Below, in pieces: positions 32,078 to 38,496 of a stretch of DNA of 64,000 nt. Origin of the DNA: Salinivibrio kushneri (GTDB taxonomy: Bacteria > Pseudomonadota > Gammaproteobacteria > Enterobacterales > Vibrionaceae); NCBI RefSeq assembly GCF_027286325.1, contig NZ_CP114588.1, forward strand, positions 310,001 through 374,000, in the 5' to 3' direction. Within the stretch, counting starts at the first letter, position 1, and each line of letters begins with the position of its first letter. The notes below the pieces were generated by a model, which saw nothing but the letters and a program-made list of their open reading frames with translations, had not been told where the DNA came from and did not search any database. Both the position numbers and the translations under genes were made by a program.

Positions 32078-33018
32078 TTTGCAACTCCTTCAACCTGTTC
32101 GTTTAATACCAGTGCCAGAAGGGCTTCTCGCGCATAGACGCCGTTCTCAGCTTGCTCAAAGTAATAGGCGTGCGGGGTCTTATCGACATCCACGGTAATC
32201 TCATCCACGCGCGGCAGCGGATGCATCACCTTCATGTTGGGTTTGGCATCACGCAGCATACCCGCATTTAAAATGAACGCCGCTTTAATGTGCGCGTATT
32301 CTGATTCATCAAAGCGCTCTTTTTGCACCCGCGTCATATACAGTACATCCAGCTCAGGCACCACATCGGTGATGCTACTGTGCAGGCTATACGGGTGGCC
32401 CGCGGCAGTCAGCTCATCTAACAAATACTCAGGCATCGCCAGCGCATCTGGGGCGATATAGAAAAAGCGGTTCCCCTCGAATTTTGACAAGGCTTGCGTC
32501 AGCGAATGCACAGTACGGCCATATTTCAGATCGCCCACCATGGCAATATTGAGGTTATCGAGCCGCCCTTGGGTTTCGTAAATCGAGAACAGGTCGAGCA
32601 GGGTTTGGGTTGGATGCTGGTTAGCGCCATCACCGCCGTTCACCACCGGCACACCTTCAGAGAACTCCGAGGCCAACCGCGCCGCACCTTCTTTGGGGTG
32701 GCGCATCACAAAGCCATCGACATACGAGGAAATCACCCGTACCGAGTCGGCCAAAGTTTCGCCTTTTTTGCCTGACGAGGTATTGCCACCGTCGGGAAAG
32801 CCGATCACCGAGCCGCCAAGACGTTGAATCGCGGTTTCAAACGACAAACGTGTGCGCGTCGACGCCTCAAAAAAGCAGCTGGCAATCACTTTATTCTTCA
32901 ACAGCGTCGGGTTAGGGCGCGCTTTAAGCTCGCCCGCCGTGGCGACGATTAACTCCAGCTCGTCGCGGCTGAGCTCGGGAATGGAAATAATATGTTTGTT
33001 ATAAAGCGTATTGGCCAT
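32074..33018 (-). CDS. pyrB: Aspartate carbamoyltransferase catalytic chain
   Basis: This is a 314-aa enzyme that makes N-carbamoyl-aspartate, the committed step of pyrimidine synthesis. The carbamoyl-phosphate binding motif is STRTRLSFE, and HPTQTLLDL and PLPRVDEI are present. It is cotranscribed with pyrI and preceded by an attenuator and an overlapping leader ORF. Confidence 0.98.
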   Translation of the reverse strand: MANTLYNKHIISIPELSRDELELIVATAGELKARPNPTLLKNKVIASCFFEASTRTRLSFETAIQRLGGSVIGFPDGGNTSSGKKGETLADSVRVISSYVDGFVMRHPKEGAARLASEFSEGVPVVNGGDGANQHPTQTLLDLFSIYETQGRLDNLNIAMVGDLKYGRTVHSLTQALSKFEGNRFFYIAPDALAMPEYLLDELTAAGHPYSLHSSITDVVPELDVLYMTRVQKERFDESEYAHIKAAFILNAGMLRDAKPNMKVMHPLPRVDEITVDVDKTPHAYYFEQAENGVYAREALLALVLNEQVEGVAK

Positions 33019-33157
33019 AACGCGAGTCCCTTTCTTTGCAGTGTGCTACAGGCAAAAAAAAACCTCCGAAACGGAGGTTTTTACGATCACGACCAATGCG
33101 GATACCGTCCCGCAATGGGGCGGATAAATCGCTGTTTGTGGGTGGAATAACCAACAT
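32999..33157 (-). CDS. pyrL: PyrL-like pyrBI leader peptide
   Basis: This 52-codon ORF starts [12 protein letters not shown] at 33157, reads through the attenuator hairpin including its T run (encoding GGFFLP), and stops inside pyrB, overlapping its start by 20 nt. In E. coli, coupling of leader translation to UTP-dependent polymerase pausing over such a U-rich stretch controls attenuation. The position and T-run coding support the same role. The ribosome site is weak. Confidence 0.75.
   Translation of the reverse strand: MLVIPPTNSDLSAPLRDGIRIGRDRKNLRFGGFFLPVAHCKERDSRYGQYAL
33053..33081 (-). terminator. pyrBI attenuator
   Basis: On the minus strand AACCTCCG pairs with CGGAGGTT around TTT, followed by a run of nine T's (nine A's at 33054-33062 on the plus strand). 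It lies between the pyrBI promoter and pyrB, inside the leader ORF. Confidence 0.85.
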
Positions 33158-33188
33158 AACTTCTGGCCGTGTAGTGAAATCTGGCCGA

Positions 33189-33216
33189 ATTATACGCCCC
33201 TATTTATGTCGTGCAA
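33189..33216 (-). promoter_or_regulatory. pyrBI promoter
   Basis: On the minus strand TTGCAC (33211-33216) and a perfect TATAAT (33189-33194) are separated by 16 nt, about 30 nt before the leader ORF. Confidence 0.7.
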
Positions 33217-33232
33217 GCAAAAGTGCAATCGT

Positions 33233-34240
33233 TTACGTGCTTGCGTTGACGAGTGTGGCAACCATCACAGCCTTGATGGTATGCAGTCGGTTCTCTGCCT
33301 GATCAAAGACGATCGACTGCTCAGATTCGAACACCGCGTCGGTCACCTCCAGCCCATTGAGCCCGTATTGATCGGCAATTTGTTTACCCACACCGGTCTC
33401 ATCGTTATGGAAGGCAGGCAAACAGTGCATAAACTTAGCGTGTGGGTTTGCGGTGGCGGCCATCAAGCTTGGATTCACCTGATAAGGGGTGAGATCAGCC
33501 ACACGCTGCGCCCAGGCCGATTCGGGTTCACCCATCGACACCCAGATATCGGTATACACAAAATCACACCCGTTCACCGCTGCGGTGTCTTCGGTTAAGG
33601 TGAGCGTCGCGCCCGTATTGGCGGCGATAGCTTGGCAGGCGGCAATCAAATCGGCCTCAGGCCAGTAGGCTTTAGGGCCAATCAGGCGCAGATCCATCCC
33701 CATCTTCGCCGCGCCGACCAATAGCGAATTACCCATGTTGTTGCGCGCATCCCCCACATACGCAAACGCGATTTGATTAAGCGGCTTGTCGCTGTGCTCT
33801 TGCATGGTGAGCAGATCGGCCAACACCTGGGTGGGATGAAAATCATCCGTTAAGCCATTCCACACTGGCACTCCGGAATGTGCGGCGAGCGTCTCGACCA
33901 CTTCTTGGCCAAAGCCACGGTATTGAATGCCATCGTACATTCTCCCTAACACCCGCGCGGTGTCTTTCATGGTTTCTTTATGGCCAATCTGGCTGCCGCT
34001 AGGGCCGAGGTAGCTGACCTGTGCGCCTTGGTCAAACGCTGCCACCTCAAAGGCACAGCGGGTACGGGTCGACGTTTTCTCAAAAATCAGCGCAATGTTT
34101 TTGCCCGTGAGCTGTGGGGTTTCCTCCCCACGAGCTTTGGCCGCTTTAAGTGCGGCGGCATTATCAATCAGATCGTGGATTTGCTGAGGTGACAAGTCGA
34201 GTAAGGTGAGCAGTGATTGCTGGTAGAGGTCGCTTTTCAT
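33233..34240 (-). CDS. argF: Ornithine carbamoyltransferase
   Basis: This is a 335-aa enzyme that joins carbamoyl phosphate and ornithine to citrulline. The carbamoyl-phosphate motif is STRTRCAFE, with DDFHPTQ and the ornithine-binding HCLPAFH near the C-terminus. The ATG at 34240 was chosen over an upstream TTG. ArgR-type boxes overlap its promoter, which suggests the biosynthetic (argF) rather than the catabolic (arcB) role. An arginine deiminase gene lies on the far side of the island. Confidence 0.93.
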   Translation of the reverse strand: MKSDLYQQSLLTLLDLSPQQIHDLIDNAAALKAAKARGEETPQLTGKNIALIFEKTSTRTRCAFEVAAFDQGAQVSYLGPSGSQIGHKETMKDTARVLGRMYDGIQYRGFGQEVVETLAAHSGVPVWNGLTDDFHPTQVLADLLTMQEHSDKPLNQIAFAYVGDARNNMGNSLLVGAAKMGMDLRLIGPKAYWPEADLIAACQAIAANTGATLTLTEDTAAVNGCDFVYTDIWVSMGEPESAWAQRVADLTPYQVNPSLMAATANPHAKFMHCLPAFHNDETGVGKQIADQYGLNGLEVTDAVFESEQSIVFDQAENRLHTIKAVMVATLVNAST

Positions 34241-34264
34241 ATCTATCTCTAAATAACGCGCCAA

Positions 34265-34303
34265 ATTGAATATTAAATCGATATTTATGTTTAATTATTC
34301 TCT
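34265..34303 (-). promoter_or_regulatory. ArgR operator (two ARG boxes) upstream of argF
   Basis: Two 18-bp boxes are separated by 3 bp, the standard ArgR layout. On the minus strand the box at 34286-34303 matches the E. coli consensus at 14 of 18 positions and the one at 34265-34282 at 11 of 18. They overlap a candidate -10 (CATAAA), so ArgR with arginine should repress argF. Confidence 0.7.
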
Positions 34304-34560
34304 GATGGTAAAGCGCGTGCCAGCAAGATGCAAGTGACAAAACCGAGCATAAAGGCCATGAATTGACCAATAACACACCGTTTTGATGATTTTCTGACCG
34401 CGAAGGAGGGATTTAATCAAGCGCTGACAATGCTGATAAGTTGGCGACAAACTAGACAATCCTTTTACCGCCTTATAGCGAGAGAATGACAGGGCCGCGC
34501 GATGAGTACGAGATAGTGTTCATGTCCTCAAGGGCAAACGACAATACTAGGAAGGAGAAC

Positions 34561-34779
34561 ATGATGAAAACACAAAACAAAGCACTGACTCTTAGCGCAC
34601 TCATGATGATGGTTGGCCTCGCCGGCCCCGCGATGGCCAACGAAGCGAGCCAACCACAAGGCGACCAACCCGTGGTAACCTGCCCAGACGGCGGCACGGA
34701 TTGCGACACGCAGCCAATGCCAGAAGATGACAACAGCACCTGGCCGGCAGAAGACAGCCAAGACCCCGCCATGCAATAA
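34561..34779 (+). CDS. Small exported protein of unknown function
   Basis: This is a 72-aa protein with a clear signal peptide (MMKTQNKALTLSALMMMVGL, cleaved after AMA) and a mature part of about 45 residues that is acidic, with two cysteines (VTCPDGGTDCDTQ). AAGGAG precedes the ATG pair at 34561/34564. No family is recognised. It stands alone between argF and tRNA-Ile2, and a GC-rich stem-loop follows. Confidence 0.7.
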   Translation: MMKTQNKALTLSALMMMVGLAGPAMANEASQPQGDQPVVTCPDGGTDCDTQPMPEDDNSTWPAEDSQDPAMQ

Positions 34780-34809
34780 GGCGGTAACCTCCTAAGCAAG
34801 CAAAGCGTG

Positions 34810-34836
34810 AGTGCCGCCACATTGGCGGCGCTTGTT
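34810..34836 (+). terminator. Stem-loop after the small exported protein gene
   Basis: AGTGCCGCC pairs with GGCGGCGCT (one G-T wobble) around ACATT, followed by a short T-rich stretch. Confidence 0.5.
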
Positions 34837-34932
34837 TATCCGCAACACGCTAAGTGCTCAAAAAGCATACTGAATTCGCCCCCCTTACAGCTAGACACCC
34901 TGTGAGCCTTCCCCTATAATCCCATTCCATTC

Positions 34933-35008
34933 GGCCCCTTAGCTCAGTGGTTAGAGCAGTCGACTCATAATCGATTGGTCCCCAGTTCAAGTCTGGGAGG
35001 GGCCACCA
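34933..35008 (+). tRNA. ileX: tRNA-Ile2 (anticodon CAU, lysidine type)
   Basis: This is a 76-nt tRNA with encoded CCA. The acceptor stem is GGCCCCT/AGGGGCC, and the anticodon loop CTCATAA has the anticodon CAU. The first 29 bases equal those of E. coli ileX as remembered, which marks it as the AUA-reading tRNA-Ile2 modified by TilS rather than a methionine tRNA. Its 3' part is the integration site of the following island. Confidence 0.93.
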
Positions 35009-35009
35009 G
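34961..35009 (+). repeat. Left attachment site of the island (3' part of tRNA-Ile2)
   Basis: This 49-bp sequence spans the anticodon arm to just past CCA and recurs at 46288-46336 with one change (G34991 to A46318). The tRNA gene is left whole. Confidence 0.9.
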
Positions 35010-35018
35010 TCATAGCAA

Positions 35019-35052
35019 GGCGTAGCAGGTTAGTACCTACTACGCCTTTTTT
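35019..35052 (+). terminator. Terminator after tRNA-Ile2
   Basis: GGCGTAG (35019-35025) pairs with CTACGCC (35040-35046), with an inner AGGT/ACCT, followed by six T's. It lies just inside the left attachment site. Confidence 0.8.
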
Positions 35053-35064
35053 GTACCTGCTGAT

Positions 35065-35091
35065 TTTTAGTCAAACACTTAGTCAAACAAG
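35065..35091 (+). repeat. Left arm-type repeat pair of the island
   Basis: Two tandem copies of TTAGTCAAACA lie here. The same block, in the same orientation and with one base changed, lies at 46140-46166 beside the integrase gene. Such paired repeats near both ends are typical arm sites of tyrosine integrases; the role is inferred. Confidence 0.65.
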
Positions 35092-35675
35092 GAACGGGTA
35101 CAACTCCCGTTTTCGCATTAGAAAAAATCAGCGGAGTAACTCTGATAGATGCTCAACACTCCAATCCTGCTAGCAGTCCTCTTTCCACTTGCTTATACAA
35201 ACGCCCACCAAAACGACTAACCCCCTGTGCCCTAGGTAACTTCTTGTACCCATCTCACAAAATATGGCTTATCTAACACTTTGGACAATAGCGCACGAAA
35301 ACCAAAACAGCCCTTGATACACTAGCTTCAAATCTACCAACTCGATGGCGTGTTAGGTGCCGACAACTGATCGGCGGTAGCATGGCTAAACACTGGACGG
35401 TTAACCAGCTTATCGGTTAGATGCAGCCAAAAACGTGCGCGTTTATCCGTGACAGATTCACACTATCTCAGAACGGATGACAAAAAGATCCTATTAGTCA
35501 GACGCTTACAGACTCACGCTTGGGGATAGTGTGAATACGTGAGGAGTGATAGGCGGCATGCACACTTTCGCGGAAGAGCCGTATCGATTAAAGAGGAAAA
35601 ATCCGCGTGGGATCATTCGGTTAGGTAGAAAATGGTGCGGATAACGATTTTGCGAAATCGAGTATGCGCGCTAAT
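35092..35675. other. Gene-free left segment of the island
   Basis: No convincing ORF, RNA family or known repeat was found. The stretch holds a perfect 12-bp inverted repeat (35456-35467 with 35525-35536), a small GCCGA/TCGGC hairpin near 35360 and a GCGTGTTAGG motif near 35351 that resembles an attC end. An integron integrase would be expected here, upstream of the attI-like site, but no trace of it is seen. Confidence 0.5.
35456..35536. repeat. Perfect 12-bp inverted repeat with 57-nt spacer
   Basis: ATTCACACTATC (35456-35467) and GATAGTGTGAAT (35525-35536) are exact reverse complements. The function is unknown; a structured RNA or a replication or transfer origin for the island's Rep-like protein is possible. 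Confidence 0.75.
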
Positions 35676-35692
35676 ACAATGTTAGTGCTCAG
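35669..35692 (+). other. attI-like integron core site
   Basis: CTAATACAATGTTAGTGC (35671-35688) resembles the crossover end of attI1 (CTAAAACAAAGTTAGGC) and comes right before the first cassette. The crossover would be between G35681 and T35682. The call rests on this short match and on position. Confidence 0.5.
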
Positions 35693-35701
35693 GGGAACAT
35701 C

Positions 35702-36295
35702 ATGGATACGAACAAAGTCATTGAATATAGAAAAAGCATAAAATTCGAGCTCGTAAGAGCAAAGTTGGCCTTTGATGAATTTTTCGGTTATGCAGGTGGT
35801 TTCATCACTGACAGGTTCGACGACACTAATGTGCTTGCGAAAATAAAGATATTTGACGCATATGCAAGGTGGGTTGGTCACCTTTATGAGTCAATGCTAG
35901 CTCTGGTTAAAATTGAAGATCAGAACTCTGTTTCTGAAAATTCAAAATCAGATGTAACAGATCCAGAAATTCAGTGTGAAGCACAGAAATCGTTGAATCG
36001 TTTCAATGCTCTAGTTAAGTCGGGAGAAATCAATCCTGATGGCCACGTATCACTAACCCTAGATGGTGAGTTTGCATCAGACCTGAGGAAAGCAAGAAAT
36101 AAGTGCTCGTTTCACTGTACCAATAACCGGGTTCAGAGTGAAATTCTACAAGAATTTATGAGTAAACATCATCACATGGCCTATTGGCTGTATTCAGAAA
36201 TGCTCAATCTTCATGGGAATATAGATTCTGAGTGTGACAAAGATCTTGGCGCAATAAATCAGTTCTTCTCAGTTAGCCGTAGAGCACTGTCATGA
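35702..36295 (+). CDS. Cassette 1: protein of unknown function
   Basis: This is a 197-aa soluble, largely helical protein. AGGGGA precedes the ATG by 5 nt. Near residue 135 it has RNKCSFH, similar to but one residue longer than the Rx4H motif of HEPN ribonuclease-type domains. Otherwise no family is recognised. It is the first cassette of the array: it lies between the attI-like site and attC1 and is read in the same direction as all the others. Confidence 0.8.
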   Translation: MDTNKVIEYRKSIKFELVRAKLAFDEFFGYAGGFITDRFDDTNVLAKIKIFDAYARWVGHLYESMLALVKIEDQNSVSENSKSDVTDPEIQCEAQKSLNRFNALVKSGEINPDGHVSLTLDGEFASDLRKARNKCSFHCTNNRVQSEILQEFMSKHHHMAYWLYSEMLNLHGNIDSECDKDLGAINQFFSVSRRALS

Positions 36296-36301
36296 AAAAA
36301 G

Positions 36302-36373
36302 CACTAACAAACGCATGTTGTCGGACTGGTTTTCCGCTGCGCTCAAAACCAGCCGCAAATGCGGGCGTTATGC
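36302..36373 (+). other. attC1, integron recombination site
   Basis: It begins CACTAACAAACGC and ends GGGCGTTATGC. The two halves pair (CGCAT/ATGCG and TGGTTTT/AAAACCA) with unpaired bases between, the folded form used by integron integrases. The ends agree with Vibrio repeat-type sites. Confidence 0.88.
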
Positions 36374-36392
36374 CATTCAAAGAGGAAAAGCA

Positions 36393-37172
36393 TTGAGTAG
36401 TTACTATAAGTATTGTCCAGTTTATTCGCATGATGAACTAGATAAAGAGTATTCTCTGATCAACCTATTTGAAAATCAGGTTACGTTTTCACGTAGAACA
36501 AATTTCAATGATTTGTTTGATTCAAAAGTACTTTTTCGTCGGCCGACTCGTGAACGAGTCAGACTTACCTATCAAAAGCTTTCTGGCCAAAACAAGCGTA
36601 CTTTCAAGACGTTGTATATGGGCCCAGAGGCGGTGAAAAACTTCGAGTTCTTACATGCAGAAATGAACAAGATTTTAGACGGCTATCTTTTCTATTGTTT
36701 AACAGACAATCCAAAAAACAACCTAATGTGGTCTCATTACGCTAATTCTCATAATGGATTTTGCATCGAATGGGACGGTGAACATGTAAAACCAGAAAAG
36801 GTAGACTACCGAGACAGTTTGCCAACGTTGGACATTCTTGAACTGATAGAGTCTACGATCGGGTTACGCTCAAAAGATGAGTTAGCAATACAAGCTTGGA
36901 AGGCGCTCAAAGTTAAACTACGAGAATGGGAGTACGAACAAGAGTATAGGTTTAGTTTGGGCAAAAACTCTCAGGGTCAAATTATAAAAGATTTTGGCGA
37001 ATTTGCTCTAGTTAAGTCACAGCCAGAATGGGTAAAATCGATAATTTTTGGTTATAGAATGCCAAGTAATACGAGAGAGTATATCCAAGAAAAGCTAGGG
37101 GCGAACGTAAATTACAAAGAGGTCGTTATAGCTCAAAACGAGTTTAGTCTATCAATTCAGCCACTGGCATAA
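36393..37172 (+). CDS. Cassette 2: DUF2971 domain protein
   Basis: This is a 259-aa protein of the DUF2971 family, recognised by the N-terminal YKYCPVYSHDE and the central MWSHYANSHNGFCIEWD segment. The start is taken as TTG at 36393, with AGAGG 7 nt upstream. The frame is open further 5', but that part is the attC1 sequence and is not expected to be coding. The biochemical role of DUF2971 is not established; members occur often in mobile and defence contexts. The stop lies at the start of a split attC. Confidence 0.82.
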   Translation: MSSYYKYCPVYSHDELDKEYSLINLFENQVTFSRRTNFNDLFDSKVLFRRPTRERVRLTYQKLSGQNKRTFKTLYMGPEAVKNFEFLHAEMNKILDGYLFYCLTDNPKNNLMWSHYANSHNGFCIEWDGEHVKPEKVDYRDSLPTLDILELIESTIGLRSKDELAIQAWKALKVKLREWEYEQEYRFSLGKNSQGQIIKDFGEFALVKSQPEWVKSIIFGYRMPSNTREYIQEKLGANVNYKEVVIAQNEFSLSIQPLA

Positions 37173-37175
37173 CAA
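37170..37175 (+). other. 5' end of attC2, split by an IS110-family element
   Basis: TAACAA is the first part of the attC. The rest resumes near 38362 on the far side of the insertion sequence. Confidence 0.75.
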
Positions 37176-37193
37176 ACGAGTATGTCGTCAATC

Positions 37194-38150
37194 CTAAATT
37201 TTTGCGAGATTTTTATCCCACATCACGCCGTCTCTGAGCATCGAATTTAAGATCACTACCATCTTGCGCACACAGGCAATAATGGCGACTTTTTTCGGCT
37301 TTCCAGCGGCGACTAATCGGGTATACGTGGCTTTAAAAACAGGATTACATTGCATCGCAGACATCATCGCCATATACAACACGGTGCGAACTTGAGCACG
37401 TCCACCTTGGATCACTCGTTTGCCTTTATATCGCCCACTTTCTTTTGTCACGGGTGCAACACCAATGAGTGATGCCGCTTGTTTGTTAGTTATATAGCCC
37501 AGCTCAGGGACGTTACTGATGATAGATGCTGCCGCAATGCTACCAATGCCAGGCACGCTTTGTAAGAGCGTATTTTTAGTCTGATATTCAGGGCATGCTT
37601 CAATCAACTTCACGAGTTTTTGTTCGATGTTGGTGATTTGATTTTTCATCGCAGTGAGCATGGGTTTGATGGTTGAATGCAAGGTTTTGGGCAGTATCTG
37701 CAAGCGGTTCTTTTCCATCGTTTGCATAGATAGGAGCTGGTTTCTCCTGGTGACTAAGTCACTCATTAGACGTATATTTTCCGCCTTGATAATGGTGATT
37801 TCAGGCTTAATGGCGTCGCCATAATGTGCGATTAACTCAGCATCTAAGCGGTCATTTTTCGCTCTGCGCCCAATGGCGCCGGCGAAGCGTTTAATGTGCA
37901 CAGGGTTGGCGCGTACGATGGGTAAATTGGCTTCAATACACGCGAGCACAAAGGACATTTCTAATCGGCCAGTGGCTTCAATGATGATGCGCTCAGGCTG
38001 ATATGGCTTGATGATTTTCAATGCATCTTTAATGCCTTTATCAGTGTTTGGCACAGAGAAGAAGTGCGCAGTTGGTCTGACGTAGATGTCGAGTTGCGCT
38101 TTGCCGGTATCGACGCCGATGTAGATGTTTTGATTGGATGAAGTATTCAT
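37194..38150 (-). CDS. IS110-family DEDD transposase
   Basis: This is a 318-aa recombinase. The N-terminal RuvC-like domain has the acidic residues in YIGVDTGKAQLD, EATGR and KNDRLDAELIA. The C-terminal transposase_20 domain has SVPGIGSIAAASII and the serine region KESGRYKGKR. It appears full length. Its insertion in an attC, and a second remnant at the same attC point, indicate site preference. Confidence 0.93.
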   Translation of the reverse strand: MNTSSNQNIYIGVDTGKAQLDIYVRPTAHFFSVPNTDKGIKDALKIIKPYQPERIIIEATGRLEMSFVLACIEANLPIVRANPVHIKRFAGAIGRRAKNDRLDAELIAHYGDAIKPEITIIKAENIRLMSDLVTRRNQLLSMQTMEKNRLQILPKTLHSTIKPMLTAMKNQITNIEQKLVKLIEACPEYQTKNTLLQSVPGIGSIAAASIISNVPELGYITNKQAASLIGVAPVTKESGRYKGKRVIQGGRAQVRTVLYMAMMSAMQCNPVFKATYTRLVAAGKPKKVAIIACVRKMVVILNSMLRDGVMWDKNLAKI

Positions 38151-38361
38151 AATAAGCTAACTCTTGTTTGCGTAATACGGGTTCGAGACCCAGTCGAGTA
38201 TTCGAGTTTGGTGCTTGGAGTTCTAAGGTGCGTTCATGTTTGTTATCGGTCTCTCGACAGAGGAGCCAGCATTCAATCGAACTGCACATTAGAAAGCTTT
38301 AGTTGCAGCTAAAGCCTGGGTCTCACTTTACCCAAATTCGGGTGAGATTATCCATACAATA
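38151..38361 (-). ncRNA. Candidate bridge RNA region of the IS110-family element
   Basis: In IS110-group elements the non-coding end upstream of the recombinase gene encodes a structured bridge RNA that specifies donor and target. This 210-bp stretch is in that position and contains short inverted repeats (for example CTCACTTTACCC/GGGTGAG near 38320-38347). No fold was computed. Confidence 0.45.
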
Positions 38362-38475
38362 AATTTAAGAGTGATTCACAACGCTTGGTGCTCTCACTTC
38401 AAGCCAGTTTAGTGTTTATGGCACAATGCCTTAGGTAAGGTGTTAGCGTTGTTCACACCTTAATTTGGCGTTAGG
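38362..38475 (+). other. 3' portion of attC2 (Vibrio-repeat type)
   Basis: It runs from AATTTAAGAGTGATTCACAA to GGCGTTAGGC, with the crossover after G38470. The long form with CAACGCTTGG and AGTTTAGTGTTTATGG resembles Vibrio chromosomal-integron repeats. Its ends pair (AATTTAAG with CTTAATTT). Confidence 0.85.
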
Positions 38476-38496
38476 CTCTTCTACATAGGAAGTTAA

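Larger units (their letters stand above)
37176..38361 (-). mobile_element. IS110-family insertion sequence inserted in an attC site
   Basis: The element is about 1186 bp, begins ACGAGTATG after the attC bases TAACAA and ends before AATTTAAGAG of the same attC. It has no clear inverted repeats or target duplication, as is usual for IS110. About 210 bp of non-coding DNA lie upstream of the transposase gene, and only 18 bp lie downstream, which fits the IS110 rather than the IS1111 group. The exact edges are uncertain by a few bases. Confidence 0.85.

Noticed and set aside
34933..35008. Reading the tRNA as tRNA-Met because of the CAU anticodon.
   Set aside because: The acceptor stem and body match ileX-type tRNA-Ile2, not elongator or initiator methionine tRNAs.
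35560..35620. Possible group II intron fragment (AGAGCCGTAT resembles a domain V start).
   Set aside because: The complementary second half of domain V is absent and there is no reverse transcriptase ORF nearby.
36315..36392. Upstream extension of the DUF2971 frame.
   Set aside because: These codons are the attC1 sequence, and the family N-terminus starts after the TTG at 36393.
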